A DNA stretch of 53,351 nucleotides from Macrococcus bovicus (GTDB lineage Bacteria; Bacillota; Bacilli; Staphylococcales; Staphylococcaceae): positions 1 to 53,351 of the forward strand of contig NZ_SCWF01000014.1 of the NCBI RefSeq assembly GCF_004359575.1, read 5' to 3'. Positions 15,288 to 25,075 of this stretch are shown here, piece by piece. Position numbers and translations under genes: made by a program. Each line of letters starts with the position of its first letter. Positions within the stretch are counted from its first letter, which is position 1. The notes under the pieces are model-generated. The model was not told the origin of the DNA. It was given only the letters and a program-made list of their open reading frames with translations, and did not search any database.

Positions 15288-17522
15288 ATGGCAATCACTA
15301 AAAAAAAGAGTACGAAGAAAAGACGGACCCAAAAAACAGCGAAGCGGAAAGACCCGCCTTATATTTATCTTGTGGCGCTCATTCTGCTGTGTCTGCTTTT
15401 GCTCGGGTTATTTCAGTTCGGCCTGATCGGGCTTGGCATCGACTGTCTGATGATACTTTTCACGGGGACAGCCCGCTACTATACATATCTGCTGTTATTT
15501 TTAACAGTCATCTACGTCACTATCAACCAGAAATTCATGCCTCTGAACCGACGGCTGACAGGCTGGCTGACGCTTCAAGTGGCATTGAGTCTGCTGTTTG
15601 AGTTCGGTAACCGGCTGATAGAGAATAAGCACCGGCCGAGGTTTAATCATATCTATGAACTGGAATCCGATTCCCATTTTCATTACCAGGGCGGAGGTGC
15701 TGCCGGTTATTATTTAGAGAGTATGACCTCAGCCCTGATCAGTCCGGTCGGTACTTTCATCTTAATCATCGCTTTATTCGGTTTGACAGGCATTCTGATA
15801 GCAGGACGTTCTATCAGACAGGAAGCAAGGACACTGTTCATGACCTTGATGTCAAGTATGGCTGCAGTCAGACGGAAATGGCAGGAGCGTGAGAAACCGC
15901 AGCCTAAAGATGTCTCAGCACTCGTCGAAATCAAAGAGGAAGCACCAGAGACTATGCCGGTGCCTGAGAAGATAGAGCCGGCACACGAACAGGAAGATAT
16001 ACCTGTCTATGAAGAAAATAAGCGTAAGCAGCCGGCTGTCACAGAGACGGCTGACCTGGAAAATGCTGACCTGGAGCCGGCTGATATAGAAACAGTCAAT
16101 GACGAAGACTCAGCCTATCAGCTGCCGCCTATTACCTTATTGAATCCGCCTGCCCATGCTGCGCAGTCGGACACGAAGTCAGTGAAGCAAAGAGGACAGC
16201 TTCTTGAGAATACACTGAGAAACTTCGGGGTGGATGCAAAAGTGAGTCAGATTCGTATCGGTCCAGCCGTCACCCAGTACGAAGTCCATCCGGCGCTGGG
16301 TGTCAAAGTCAGCCGTATCGTCAATCTGTCTAGTGATATCGCCCTTGCCTTGGCGGCGAAAGATATCCGGATCGAGGCACCTATACCCGGTAAATCCGCA
16401 GTCGGAATAGAAGTCCCGAATGCCACGACGTCTATGGTGACATTGCGTGAAGTGCTGGAAGAGGAGCCGGCAGCGACCAATAAACTGAAAGTCGTCCTGG
16501 GGCGGAATATCTCCGGGGAAGCGATCACTGCTGAGCTTAACAAGATGCCCCATCTGCTTGTCGCCGGGTCTACTGGCAGCGGTAAATCAGTCTGTATCAA
16601 CGGCATTATCACGAGTATCCTGATGAATGCGAAACCGCATGAAGTCAAACTGATGATGATCGACCCGAAGATGGTGGAGCTGAATGTCTATAACGGCATT
16701 CCGCACCTCCTCACACCGGTCGTGACCAACCCGCAGAAGGCGAGCCAGGCCCTGCAGAAAATTGTCGGGGAAATGGAACGGAGATATGATCTGTTCAGTC
16801 ATACAGGGACACGTAATATCGAAGGATATAATGAGTACTTGAAGCGTCAGAACCAGGAACTGGATGAAAAGAATAGCCTGCTGCCTTACATCGTTGTGAT
16901 TGTCGATGAACTTGCCGACTTGATGATGGTCGCGAGTAAAGACGTTGAGAGTGCCATCATGCGAATCGCACAGATGGCACGTGCGGCCGGTATCCATCTG
17001 ATTATTGCGACGCAGCGTCCTTCGGTGGATGTCATCACGGGGTTGATCAAGGCGAACATCCCTTCACGTATCGCGTTTGCCGTGAGCTCCCAGGTAGATT
17101 CAAGAACAATACTGGATTCACAAGGTGCAGAAAAATTGCTCGGTCGAGGCGACATGCTGTTCTTACCTTCCGGGCAGTCTAAGCCGACCCGCGTACAGGG
17201 AGCTTTCTTGTCGGACAGCGAGGTGGAGGCGGTTGTCAATTATGTGACGTCTCAGCAATCAGCGAACTATATGAAGGAAATGGAGCCGGAAGATATCGTA
17301 CAGTCTGATTCACCCTCAGACGACGAACTCTATTATCAGGCCTATGAATTTGTGGTGAGAGAGCAGAAGGCAAGTGCTTCACTTCTGCAGCGCCAGTTCA
17401 GAATAGGCTATAATAGGGCTGCAAGACTTGTGGATGATTTAGAACTTAATCAGGTAATCGGACCCGCCCAGGGCAGTAAACCGAGACAAGTATTAATAGC
17501 ACCTGAAGAAGGAGGAGAATAA
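15288..17522 (+). CDS. ftsK: DNA translocase FtsK/SpoIIIE
   Basis: A 744-residue membrane-anchored DNA pump that moves chromosome ends out of the closing septum. A Lys/Arg-rich N-terminus is followed by about four membrane segments (residues 25-175). Next come an acidic/Pro linker (about 200-290), the motor domain with Walker A GSTGSGKS (about 427) and Walker [10 protein letters not shown] (about 535), and a C-terminal winged-helix gamma domain (about 680-740: [20 protein letters not shown]). The stop overlaps the start of the GntR gene by 1 bp (TAATG). B. subtilis has spoIIIE at the same place before ymfC. Cells of this family do not sporulate, so a division role is expected. Confidence 0.95.
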   Translation: MAITKKKSTKKRRTQKTAKRKDPPYIYLVALILLCLLLLGLFQFGLIGLGIDCLMILFTGTARYYTYLLLFLTVIYVTINQKFMPLNRRLTGWLTLQVALSLLFEFGNRLIENKHRPRFNHIYELESDSHFHYQGGGAAGYYLESMTSALISPVGTFILIIALFGLTGILIAGRSIRQEARTLFMTLMSSMAAVRRKWQEREKPQPKDVSALVEIKEEAPETMPVPEKIEPAHEQEDIPVYEENKRKQPAVTETADLENADLEPADIETVNDEDSAYQLPPITLLNPPAHAAQSDTKSVKQRGQLLENTLRNFGVDAKVSQIRIGPAVTQYEVHPALGVKVSRIVNLSSDIALALAAKDIRIEAPIPGKSAVGIEVPNATTSMVTLREVLEEEPAATNKLKVVLGRNISGEAITAELNKMPHLLVAGSTGSGKSVCINGIITSILMNAKPHEVKLMMIDPKMVELNVYNGIPHLLTPVVTNPQKASQALQKIVGEMERRYDLFSHTGTRNIEGYNEYLKRQNQELDEKNSLLPYIVVIVDELADLMMVASKDVESAIMRIAQMARAAGIHLIIATQRPSVDVITGLIKANIPSRIAFAVSSQVDSRTILDSQGAEKLLGRGDMLFLPSGQSKPTRVQGAFLSDSEVEAVVNYVTSQQSANYMKEMEPEDIVQSDSPSDDELYYQAYEFVVREQKASASLLQRQFRIGYNRAARLVDDLELNQVIGPAQGSKPRQVLIAPEEGGE

Positions 17523-18232
17523 TGTCTGCCAAACAAACGGTAGTAGAAATCAAAGACTGGATTATCGAACGCATTCAGGACGGGGCGTTTACGACCGACC
17601 GACCCCTGCCGAGCGAATATGAGATTTCACGAACTCTGGATGTGGTTCAGGATGATGTAGAAGAAGCTCTCCAGGAGCTTGTCACAGAGCAGCTGTTATC
17701 AGAACGTTTCCATCAAGGCTACTTTGTCAAACATGAGCCGACTTTCTTCTATCCTGTCCATAACCTGAAAAGTATTACGTCAATGATTGAGGAAAAGGGA
17801 TATAAGGCAGGCTCTATCATCATCAGTCAGGACCCGGAGACCCCGTCGATTGATGACAAGCGGGTTCTCGAGATCACTGATGACCGTAATATCATTGTCC
17901 TTGAGCGTATCCGTACAGCTGATAACGAACCGATTGCCTACTGTCTTGACAAGATGGTTGACGAATCATTGATACTCGACCATTCTATGAAGGTCTCTTT
18001 GTTTGAGGTGCTGAAGAATCGTCCGGAATTTCAGATTACGTCTGCCACATGTGAAATTGAATCGATCAGCTATGAACCCTATATTTCCAATATGCTGGAA
18101 TGTGCACCGGAGGAAAGTCTGGTTCTTGTCCGTCAGATTCATAAGAATAAGGATGATAGACCGGTCCTTTATTCGCTGAATTATTTTAAGTCCAGTCAGA
18201 TTAAATTCCAAATTAAGCGAGAGTTGAAGTGA
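17522..18232 (+). CDS. ymfC: GntR-family transcriptional regulator (YmfC type)
   Basis: A 236-residue regulator with an N-terminal winged helix-turn-helix (about 10-75; LPSEYEISRTLDVVQDDVEEAL) and a C-terminal UTRA ligand-binding domain of the HutC subfamily (about 95-230). Its start overlaps the ftsK stop by 1 bp and GGAGGAG is just upstream, so it is translated with ftsK. The B. subtilis counterpart in the same position is YmfC. The ligand and targets are not evident; sugar phosphates are common for this subfamily. Confidence 0.85.
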   Translation: MSAKQTVVEIKDWIIERIQDGAFTTDRPLPSEYEISRTLDVVQDDVEEALQELVTEQLLSERFHQGYFVKHEPTFFYPVHNLKSITSMIEEKGYKAGSIIISQDPETPSIDDKRVLEITDDRNIIVLERIRTADNEPIAYCLDKMVDESLILDHSMKVSLFEVLKNRPEFQITSATCEIESISYEPYISNMLECAPEESLVLVRQIHKNKDDRPVLYSLNYFKSSQIKFQIKRELK

Positions 18233-18236
18233 TTTT

Positions 18237-19460
18237 ATGATACCTATTTACATCAAGAATGAGAAGAAGTTTAAGACCATCACCCTGACGCTTAAATTTA
18301 AAGCACCTATTGAGGCTGAGCGTCTGACAGAACGGTCACTGCTCGCCAAACTGCTGACCAAGTCGACAGCTCGTTTTCCGAGTGAACAGAAACTCTATGA
18401 TCATCTGTCGGATCTATACGGGGCACATCTATCAAGCTATGTGACGAAGCAGAAGACCGCACATGTCATGACTTTCAGCATGGAGTTCATCCATGATAAG
18501 TTTGTCGATGAGCCGCTGTTTGACGCGTGCTGCCAGCTGCTCAGCGATGTCATTAAGAATCCTGATATCAGGGAGGGTGCCTTTGACGCGCAGAAAGTCG
18601 CCCAGGAGAAACAGCTTCTGGCTGCACGCTTTGACGCTATCAAAGACAATAAAGCACAAGCAAGCTTCCAGCGCATGCTGCAGGAGATGTTTCAGACGAG
18701 CTACCGTTACCCGAGCATCGGGATTGAATCACATCTGCCTGCTGTTACACCTGAGTCTTTATATGCGGCCTATGATTCGATGCTGCAAGATGAGAAGGCT
18801 TTATACATCATCGGTGATGTAACAGAGGACGTTCGTGCTAAGCTTGAATATTACTTTGATTTTCTGTCGAATGAGGCTGCTTTAGAGCCCCTTAAACTGG
18901 AACCGAAGGATAAACCGGTCTATGTCACTGAGTATACGCATACTTCACAGGCCCGTATCAATATGGGGATGACCGTCCCGGTTGAATACGGGACACGTGA
19001 CTACTTTGCCTTTATCGTCATGAATCAGATTTACGGTGGTGATGCAACGAGTCTCCTGTTTATGAATATCCGTGAAAAAATGAGTCTTGCTTACCAGATT
19101 CACTCGCAGATAGATGCAAGGCTCGGTCTATTGTATGTCGTTGCAGGCGTTCAGAATGCGACTTATCAGCAGGCAGTTGATATGATTCTCAGCCAGCTTG
19201 AGATGATGAAGGAGGGGCAGTTCTCTGAGGAGCTGCTGGCCATCGCCAAGAAAATGCTTGTCAGTCATAGACGGGAAAACTTTGACCGCCCGAGAGGATG
19301 GATTGAGACCAGTTATGCTTCGACTTTCGACGCTGTAAAGCTGTCGACTGATGAGTGGATAAAGGGCATTGAAAGCGTGATAAAAGAAGAAGTGATGGCG
19401 ATTGCAGCACAAGTCAACGTTCAGACAATCTATTGTCTTGCAGAAGAGGTGACAGCATGA
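18237..19460 (+). CDS. ymfF: M16-family peptidase-like protein without zinc motif (YmfF type)
   Basis: A 407-residue M16-fold protein. No HxxEH motif is present where it would be expected (near LLTKSTARFPSEQKLYDHLS), so it is probably the non-catalytic partner of the YmfH peptidase in the next gene. The second-half M16 region DATSLLFMNIREKMSLAYQIHS (positions 19037-19102, quoted here only in part) is conserved. It starts 4 bp after the GntR stop, and its own stop overlaps ymfH by 4 bp (ATGA), which suggests equal production of the two. No substrate is known from the sequence. Confidence 0.85.
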   Translation: MIPIYIKNEKKFKTITLTLKFKAPIEAERLTERSLLAKLLTKSTARFPSEQKLYDHLSDLYGAHLSSYVTKQKTAHVMTFSMEFIHDKFVDEPLFDACCQLLSDVIKNPDIREGAFDAQKVAQEKQLLAARFDAIKDNKAQASFQRMLQEMFQTSYRYPSIGIESHLPAVTPESLYAAYDSMLQDEKALYIIGDVTEDVRAKLEYYFDFLSNEAALEPLKLEPKDKPVYVTEYTHTSQARINMGMTVPVEYGTRDYFAFIVMNQIYGGDATSLLFMNIREKMSLAYQIHSQIDARLGLLYVVAGVQNATYQQAVDMILSQLEMMKEGQFSEELLAIAKKMLVSHRRENFDRPRGWIETSYASTFDAVKLSTDEWIKGIESVIKEEVMAIAAQVNVQTIYCLAEEVTA

Positions 19461-20728
19461 AAAAACAATACTATCCGGAAATAGATGAGACACTCTATGA
19501 AACCAGACTGGAAAATGGCTTGCAGCTTTTCATCATCCCAAAAGCAGGATTCCAGAAAACCTATGTGACCATGACGACGAAATACGGTTCCTTACATACT
19601 GATTTCATACCTGCAGACCGTTCAAATATGGTCAGTACCCCGGCAGGTGTGGCTCACTTTCTAGAACATAAGCTGTTCGAGAAGGAAGCGGGTGATATGT
19701 TCAATGTCTTCTCTGAGCAAGGGGCTTCTGTCAATGCCTTTACGTCTTATGACCGCACCAGTTACCTGTTTACTGCTGTCGACCGTGTCGAGGATAATAT
19801 TAAGTCACTGATTGAGATGGTTCAGAAGCCGTATTTCTCAGAGCAATCTGTGCAGAAAGAAATCGGTATCATCGCTGAAGAAATCAAGATGTACCAGGAG
19901 CAGCCGAATTACAGGCTGTATAACCAGACGTTACAGGCGATGTATCATCATCATCCTGTGCGCCAGGATATAGCAGGCACCATCAGTTCGATTAATGAGA
20001 TTACAGCAGAAACTCTCTACACGTGCTATCACACGTTCTACCGTCCTGAGAATATGGTCATGTTTGTGGTCGGCAATGTGGAGCCTGCTGCTATCGCTGA
20101 CCTGATCAGTGAACAGCAGCTCACGACAGACCAGCCTGCTTATCTGCCGGTGATCGCTGACATCAGTGAACCGCAGGAAGTGAAGGACAAGCAGGTAACA
20201 ACGCCTACAGATGTCTCACGGCCGAAGCTGATGCTCGGTATTAAAAGCGACTGTCATCTGCAGAATCGTCCCTTGATCCAGACAGAGTTTGAGATGATGT
20301 TTATCTTGGAACTTCTTTTAGGTGAGCAGAGTGATTTTTATCATGAACTGTTAGCTGACGGCTTAATAGATGATTCATTTGGCTATAGCTTTATTCTGGA
20401 GCCGACCTTCTCCCATATGCTGATAGCAGGGGCGACATCTGAACCGGACACGCTGAAAAAACGGATTATGGAACGCTTTGAAACGGCAGAATTTGATGAG
20501 AACGCCTTCAGAAGATTAGTGAAACAGACAACGGGTGAATATATCGCAAGCTTTAATTCGGTTGAATACATCGCGAATCAGTTTACACGTTACTATTTCA
20601 ACGGGGCTATTCTCTTTGATATCATGCATGTCCTTCAGCAGATCAGCCTTGAAGAGGCTGTGACCACATTCCGGCATGCGGTTGATATGTCCCATATGAC
20701 TGACAGCAGACTGGTGCCTCGTGGCTAG
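19457..20728 (+). CDS. ymfH: M16-family zinc peptidase (YmfH type)
   Basis: A 423-residue M16 peptidase with the zinc motif HFLEH in AGVAHFLEHKLFEK (about residues 66-70) and the downstream Glu ligand in EIGIIAEEIKMYQ. The two-half M16 architecture pairs with the motif-less YmfF in the overlapping upstream gene. ATG 19457 (MKKQYYPEIDE) overlaps the ymfF stop; the longer frame from 19433 lacks family similarity. The end overlaps the following SDR gene by 8 bp. The order ftsK-GntR-M16-M16-SDR equals the B. subtilis spoIIIE-ymfC-F-H-I order. Confidence 0.88.
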   Translation: MKKQYYPEIDETLYETRLENGLQLFIIPKAGFQKTYVTMTTKYGSLHTDFIPADRSNMVSTPAGVAHFLEHKLFEKEAGDMFNVFSEQGASVNAFTSYDRTSYLFTAVDRVEDNIKSLIEMVQKPYFSEQSVQKEIGIIAEEIKMYQEQPNYRLYNQTLQAMYHHHPVRQDIAGTISSINEITAETLYTCYHTFYRPENMVMFVVGNVEPAAIADLISEQQLTTDQPAYLPVIADISEPQEVKDKQVTTPTDVSRPKLMLGIKSDCHLQNRPLIQTEFEMMFILELLLGEQSDFYHELLADGLIDDSFGYSFILEPTFSHMLIAGATSEPDTLKKRIMERFETAEFDENAFRRLVKQTTGEYIASFNSVEYIANQFTRYYFNGAILFDIMHVLQQISLEEAVTTFRHAVDMSHMTDSRLVPRG

Positions 20729-21407
20729 TTATTTAGTGACAGGCGGCAGCGGCGATATTGGACGTGCGATTGTCACAGAACTATTAGCAGCAGGACATTC
20801 GGTCATCTGTCAGTATTTTAAAGCTGATGTCGAGTCGCTGAAAGGCTCGATGTCTGGCGATGTGACTTTCTGGCAATGTGATTTAACAAGACTGGACACA
20901 AGACCTGCATTTCTTGAAGACATTGACGGCTTGATCTATGCCGCTGGAACAGAGAGCTTCGGCCTTGTGCAGGATTTTACTGCAGAAGAGATTGATCAGC
21001 AGTATCAGCTTCACTTGAAGGGCTTGATTCAGCTCGTGCAGTGGCTCGTGCCTGTTCTCTGTAGAAAGCAGTATGGTAGAATAGTCGTGATCAGTTCAAT
21101 CTGGGGCGAGACAGGGGCAAGCATGGAGAGTGTCTATTCTGCGATGAAAGCAGCTCAGATCGGATTTGTGAAGTCTATGGCTAAGGAACTCGCCCTGAGC
21201 GGCGTGACAGTCAATGCCATTACACCGGGTGTCGTACGCGGGCGAATGACCGATCAGCTGGATGTAGATGCTCTGCTGGAAGATATTCCGCAGGGGGAGC
21301 TTGTGGAAGTGGACGAAATCGCATACTTAGTCAGTTATTTACTACATAAGAGAGCTCAGCATATGACAGGACAAGTCTTACGTCTGAATGCAGGATGGCT
21401 CATTTAG
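20721..21407 (+). CDS. ymfI: Short-chain dehydrogenase/reductase (YmfI type)
   Basis: A 228-residue classical SDR. It shows the nucleotide-binding motif TGGSGDIGRA (residues 7-16), catalytic Ser in VVISSIWGE, Tyr and Lys in YSAMKAA (YxxxK), and the NAITPGVV segment. It resembles FabG-type 3-oxoacyl reductases but its substrate is unknown. The start is GTG 20721, overlapping the ymfH end by 8 bp, in line with coupled translation. Confidence 0.85.
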   Translation: MASYLVTGGSGDIGRAIVTELLAAGHSVICQYFKADVESLKGSMSGDVTFWQCDLTRLDTRPAFLEDIDGLIYAAGTESFGLVQDFTAEEIDQQYQLHLKGLIQLVQWLVPVLCRKQYGRIVVISSIWGETGASMESVYSAMKAAQIGFVKSMAKELALSGVTVNAITPGVVRGRMTDQLDVDALLEDIPQGELVEVDEIAYLVSYLLHKRAQHMTGQVLRLNAGWLI

Positions 21408-21417
21408 GGGGCTTATG

Positions 21418-22200
21418 ATGAGAGAGTGTTATCTTGAATATGAAATCAAAGTGAACCGGCCGGGTCTGCTCGGGGATGTCTCCAGTCTGCTGGGTACACT
21501 AGGTATCAGCATTATTACGATCAATGGCGTCGATGAAGGGCGCCGCGGCATGCTCCTGCGAGTGGATAATGACGAGAAAATCATCCGCTTTGAAAATATT
21601 GTCCGTGAACTGGATGAAATTCGCATCATCAAGATTCGGACACCCCTTCTTCAGGATAGACTGGCCGTCAGACATGGGCGCTATATTCAGCGCGATGTGA
21701 CAGACCGGAAGACCTTCCGCTTTGTCAGAAATGATTTAGGTATACTGGTTGATTTCATGGCTGAGCTCTTCAAGGAGGAAGGGCATTGTCTGGTCGGTAT
21801 ACGAGGTATGCCTCGTGTCGGTAAAACTGAATCAGTAGTGGCCGCTAGTGTCTGTGCCCATAAGAAATGGTTGTTCATATCATCAACCATGATTAAGCAG
21901 ACTGTGCGCAACTCGCTGTTCAAAGGTGAATATGACAGCAGCTACATCTACATCATCGACGGCGCGCTGACATCCAAGCAGCAGGATATGCGGCATATGC
22001 AGCTCGTCAAAGAAGTGATGAATTTACCTGCTGTAAAAGTGATAGAGCATCCGGATTTATTTGTGGCGAATAGCGACTTTACATTAGAGGACTTTGATTA
22101 CATTATCGAGCTGCGTGAGAGCGATGATCAGGAAATCACTTATGAGCAGGTGCACAAGAATAATCTATTTGACACAGATGGATTCGGATTTTTTGAATAA
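21418..22200 (+). CDS. ymfK: DUF3388 protein with ACT-like domain and P-loop (YmfK type)
   Basis: A 260-residue protein of the DUF3388/YmfK family. Residues 1-75 look like an ACT domain (NRPGLLGDVSSLLGTLGISI, a typical ligand-binding small-molecule sensor). Residues about 130-145 hold a Walker A-like segment (GIRGMPRVGKTES), followed by a hydrophobic-acidic strand (SYIYIIDGAL) that could be Walker B. This suggests a nucleotide-binding enzyme or switch controlled by a small molecule; no activity is known to me. ATG 21418 is chosen from tandem ATGs (21415/21418) for better spacing from TAGGGGG. It sits between the SDR and RodZ genes as in B. subtilis. Confidence 0.8.
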   Translation: MRECYLEYEIKVNRPGLLGDVSSLLGTLGISIITINGVDEGRRGMLLRVDNDEKIIRFENIVRELDEIRIIKIRTPLLQDRLAVRHGRYIQRDVTDRKTFRFVRNDLGILVDFMAELFKEEGHCLVGIRGMPRVGKTESVVAASVCAHKKWLFISSTMIKQTVRNSLFKGEYDSSYIYIIDGALTSKQQDMRHMQLVKEVMNLPAVKVIEHPDLFVANSDFTLEDFDYIIELRESDDQEITYEQVHKNNLFDTDGFGFFE

Positions 22201-22214
22201 TGGGAGGCGTTTCA

Positions 22215-23030
22215 ATGAAACCCATTGGTGAAATTTTGAAAAGTAAACGGGAAAGGCTCGGCATGACGCTTCTGGATATGGAGAAACGCATCAGGATCAA
22301 GAGAGAATATATCTCGATGCTTGAAAAAAATGAGTTTGATCAGCTGCCGAATCCCGATTATGCAGTAGGTTTTATTAGAAAGTATGCGGAGAGTGTCAAT
22401 CTGAACGCGGATAAACTCATAGAAGAACATCAGTCGGAGCTTCCGGTACATAAGATGACTGCCAAAGAAGCGAAGAAATCACTTAAGACACCTGATGTCC
22501 AGGAAAATCAGAAGTTATTACCTTTGTTCAGGCTGATTCTGCTCGTCTCTGCTGTCTGTACGTTACTGTGGATCGTCTCGGTCTATTTATTTCCGCATCC
22601 CCGGCAGTGGCATGCTGCGACGATTAATCCGAGTAGAGATGTGGCGATAGAGCCTAAGAAAGAAGCGCAGAAGTCGGATAAGAAGAAAGAAAAAGAAGAA
22701 CCGGCTAAAAAAGAGGAAAAAACGAGGGTCAGTTATAAATCATTTGACGGTGCTACACTCAGCTACACAGTCAAGACGAAAGAGCCTGTTGTCATTCGTG
22801 TGACATCGAAGACACCGACGTGGCTCCAGCTGCGTAGTGATGACCGGTCAGAGAACTATCGGAATGTCAATGACCGGACATTAAAGATAGGTAAAGGGGC
22901 ACGCACTGTCACACTGATTGCGGGATCAACAGCTGACCTGACGGTGTATTGCAATGGGGAGAAAGCGGAGGTCCCGACCAGCGCAGATGCTTTAATTACA
23001 CGAACCTATCAGTTCAATATTTCAAAATAG
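22215..23030 (+). CDS. ymfM: RodZ-family cell-shape protein (YmfM type)
   Basis: A 271-residue membrane protein. It has an N-terminal Xre-like helix-turn-helix (about residues 5-65; [20 protein letters not shown]), one membrane segment (about 105-127; [21 protein letters not shown]), a Lys/Glu-rich extracytoplasmic linker (about 150-175) and a C-terminal DUF4115 beta domain. This is the RodZ layout, which links the cytoskeleton to wall synthesis. In cocci lacking MreB its partner is unclear. ATG 22215 is used because GGGAGGC is 7 nt upstream; the in-frame ATG at 22200 overlaps the preceding stop and has no RBS. Confidence 0.85.
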   Translation: MKPIGEILKSKRERLGMTLLDMEKRIRIKREYISMLEKNEFDQLPNPDYAVGFIRKYAESVNLNADKLIEEHQSELPVHKMTAKEAKKSLKTPDVQENQKLLPLFRLILLVSAVCTLLWIVSVYLFPHPRQWHAATINPSRDVAIEPKKEAQKSDKKKEKEEPAKKEEKTRVSYKSFDGATLSYTVKTKEPVVIRVTSKTPTWLQLRSDDRSENYRNVNDRTLKIGKGARTVTLIAGSTADLTVYCNGEKAEVPTSADALITRTYQFNISK

Positions 23031-23044
23031 AAAGGAGTCTACAA

Positions 23045-23614
23045 ATGAACATTCCAAATCAGATTACAGTGGCACGCGTGGTGCTGATTCCGATTTTTCT
23101 TGTCTTTCTGCTGGCCGACTTCCATATGGGGAATATTCAATTCTTGAACAGCATGGATATGCGCATCGAACAGTTGATTGCAGCAGTCATCTTTATCTTT
23201 GCCTCTCTGACTGACTGGGTAGATGGCTATCTGGCGCGAAAATGGCAGCTTGTCACAAATATGGGGAAATTCCTGGATCCATTAGCAGATAAGCTGCTCG
23301 TTGCATCCGGTCTTATAGCGTTAGTTGAACTGGATGTCATACCATCCTGGATGGCCATCATCATCGTTGCACGTGAGTTTGCGGTGACGGGTCTTCGTCT
23401 TCTGCAGATAGAACAGGGATTTGTCTCAGCAGCGGGTCAGCTCGGCAAGATCAAGACAGCTGTAACGATGGTCGCCATGATTTTACTGCTTCTTGCAGAA
23501 CCATTCGGCATGAACCTCGGCTACTGGCTGATGTATGCTGCTGTTTTCTTCACCATTCTATCAGGCATTGAATACTTCTATCACGGCAGAGATGTGTTCC
23601 GTGGCTCTAAATAA
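23045..23614 (+). CDS. pgsA: CDP-diacylglycerol-glycerol-3-phosphate 3-phosphatidyltransferase
   Basis: A 189-residue membrane enzyme that makes phosphatidylglycerophosphate, the committed precursor of phosphatidylglycerol and cardiolipin. The CDP-alcohol phosphotransferase motif D-x2-D-G-x2-A-R-x8-G-x3-D-x3-D is intact: DWVDGYLAR, then [11 protein letters not shown] (about residues 58-85). It has four to six hydrophobic segments. AAAGGAG lies 8 nt before ATG 23045. It is the last gene of the ymf run and has a terminator behind it. Confidence 0.95.
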   Translation: MNIPNQITVARVVLIPIFLVFLLADFHMGNIQFLNSMDMRIEQLIAAVIFIFASLTDWVDGYLARKWQLVTNMGKFLDPLADKLLVASGLIALVELDVIPSWMAIIIVAREFAVTGLRLLQIEQGFVSAAGQLGKIKTAVTMVAMILLLLAEPFGMNLGYWLMYAAVFFTILSGIEYFYHGRDVFRGSK

Positions 23615-23641
23615 CAGGTTGTCATAACCTGTTATTTTTTT
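23610..23641 (+). terminator. Intrinsic terminator of pgsA
   Basis: An 11-bp perfect stem (AATAACAGGTT with AACCTGTTATT) around a 5-nt loop, followed by T, overlaps the pgsA stop codon region. Confidence 0.88.
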
Positions 23642-23671
23642 ATGAAAAACAGCTGGTGAATGGGACTGTTT

Positions 23672-23709
23672 TCATGAAAAACTGTCTGTTTGTCATCAAA
23701 AACTGTCGT
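23672..23709 (+). repeat. Two direct copies of a TCATSAAAAACTGTC motif
   Basis: TCATGAAAAACTGTC starts at 23672 and TCATCAAAAACTGTC at 23693, 21 bp apart (about two helical turns), in the region before the recA promoter. A third, partial form (TATGAAAAACAG, 23641) can pair with CTGTTTTCAT. They may bind a protein or be a leftover duplication. Confidence 0.4.
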
Positions 23710-23718
23710 TAAAAAATA

Positions 23719-23732
23719 CGAACAGACGTTTG
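23719..23732 (+). promoter_or_regulatory. LexA (SOS) box of recA
   Basis: CGAACAGACGTTTG fits the Gram-positive LexA consensus CGAACNNNNGTTCG with one mismatch (T for C). It ends 8 bp upstream of the -35 box of the recA promoter. Confidence 0.65.
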
Positions 23733-23740
23733 CTTTTTGC

Positions 23741-23769
23741 TTGCTATTTGGGCCCGAAATCAGTATAGT
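23741..23769 (+). promoter_or_regulatory. Promoter of recA
   Basis: TTGCTA, a 17-bp spacer and TATAGT (23764-23769) lie about 60 bp before the TTG start of recA. Confidence 0.6.
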
Positions 23770-23829
23770 AAGAGATGTAAAACAAATAAAATTAACGAAT
23801 AAACGGCAACGTTTAAGGAGGATATACAT

Positions 23830-24906
23830 TTGAGCGAACGTCAAAAAGCACTCGATACAGTCATCAAAAATATGGAGAAATCATTCGGTAAAGGCGCGGT
23901 CATGAAGCTCGGCGAAAGCACAGCCCGCAATGTTTCCACTGTTTCAAGTGGTTCTATTACCATCGATAATGCATTAGGAGTAGGGGGCTATCCTAAAGGG
24001 CGTATCATTGAGATTTACGGACCTGAAAGTTCCGGTAAAACGACCGTGGCCCTGCACGCGATCGCTGAAGTACAGGCTCAGGGCGGAACAGCTGCGTTCA
24101 TCGATGCTGAGCACGCATTAGATCCTGTTTATGCGAAGAATCTGGGTGTGGATACTGAGAATCTTTATTTATCACAGCCTGACCATGGTGAACAAGGTCT
24201 GGAAATCGCTGAAGCATTTGTTAGAAGCGGTGCGATTGATATCATCGTTATCGATTCAGTGGCTGCCCTGACACCAAAAGCGGAGATCGAAGGAGAGATG
24301 GGTGACTCTCATATGGGTCTGCAGGCGCGTCTGATGTCACAGGCACTGCGTAAACTTTCCGGTGCCATTGCGAAATCTAATACGATCGCCATCTTTATCA
24401 ACCAGGTCCGTGAAAAAATCGGTGTGATGTTCGGTAACCCTGAAACGACACCGGGCGGCCGTGCGCTTAAATTCTATAGTTCAGTCCGTCTGGAAGTCCG
24501 TCGTGCGGAACAGCTGAAACAAGGCATGGACGTGGTAGGTAACCGTACAAAGATTAAAGTCGTGAAGAACAAAGTAGCGCCACCTTTCAAAGTAGCTGAA
24601 GTTGATATCATGTACGGTAAAGGTATCTCCCGTGAAGGTGAGATTGTAGACCTCGGTACTGAGTTTGAAGTGATTGATAAATCAGGTGCTTGGTATTCTT
24701 ATAATGGCGAGCGCTTAGGTCAGGGTAAAGAGAACGTGAAGAACTTCATGAAAGAGAATCCTGAAGTCATGGCAGAGATTGACCGTAAAATACGTCAGGA
24801 AATGGGAATCATCGCGCCGGATGAAGTGACTGAGACAGCAGAAAAAGAATCTGCAGAACCTCAGAAAGAAGAAGCAGATACTTTATTTGATGACGAATTA
24901 GTCTAA
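23830..24906 (+). CDS. recA: Recombinase A
   Basis: A 358-residue recombinase for strand exchange and SOS induction. It shows Walker [10 protein letters not shown] (residues 64-72), Walker B-like [10 protein letters not shown] (about 140), the L1/L2 loop regions ([32 protein letters not shown]), and a C-terminal acidic tail. The start is TTG 23830 after AAGGAGG at 23815-23821; no better ATG exists. cinA, which normally sits between pgsA and recA in this order of genes, is missing. A LexA box and a terminator flank the unit. Confidence 0.98.
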   Translation: MSERQKALDTVIKNMEKSFGKGAVMKLGESTARNVSTVSSGSITIDNALGVGGYPKGRIIEIYGPESSGKTTVALHAIAEVQAQGGTAAFIDAEHALDPVYAKNLGVDTENLYLSQPDHGEQGLEIAEAFVRSGAIDIIVIDSVAALTPKAEIEGEMGDSHMGLQARLMSQALRKLSGAIAKSNTIAIFINQVREKIGVMFGNPETTPGGRALKFYSSVRLEVRRAEQLKQGMDVVGNRTKIKVVKNKVAPPFKVAEVDIMYGKGISREGEIVDLGTEFEVIDKSGAWYSYNGERLGQGKENVKNFMKENPEVMAEIDRKIRQEMGIIAPDEVTETAEKESAEPQKEEADTLFDDELV

Positions 24907-24914
24907 TCACAGAG

Positions 24915-24943
24915 AACTGAAGTCTCCGGACTTCAGTTTTTCT
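24915..24943 (+). terminator. Intrinsic terminator of recA
   Basis: AACTGAAGTC-TCCG-GACTTCAGTT, a perfect 10-bp stem, then a T run. Confidence 0.9.
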
Positions 24944-24965
24944 ATTCCATATACTAGATGACGCC

Positions 24966-24995
24966 TTGACTTTAATATGACAGAAAACGTACAAT
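24966..24995 (+). promoter_or_regulatory. Promoter of rny
   Basis: TTGACT (24966-24971), an 18-bp spacer and TACAAT (24990-24995) leave an 80-nt leader before rny. Confidence 0.7.
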
Positions 24996-25075
24996 TGAAA
25001 TGTATATGATTTTAATTATATATTCTTTATTTTAATACTTTAACTAGATAATAAGCAAAAAGGAGGTGTTTATGT

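Noticed and set aside
22949-23044. N-terminal extension of PgsA from 22949
   Set aside because: It overlaps the RodZ gene end, has no RBS, and the family begins at MNIPNQIT.
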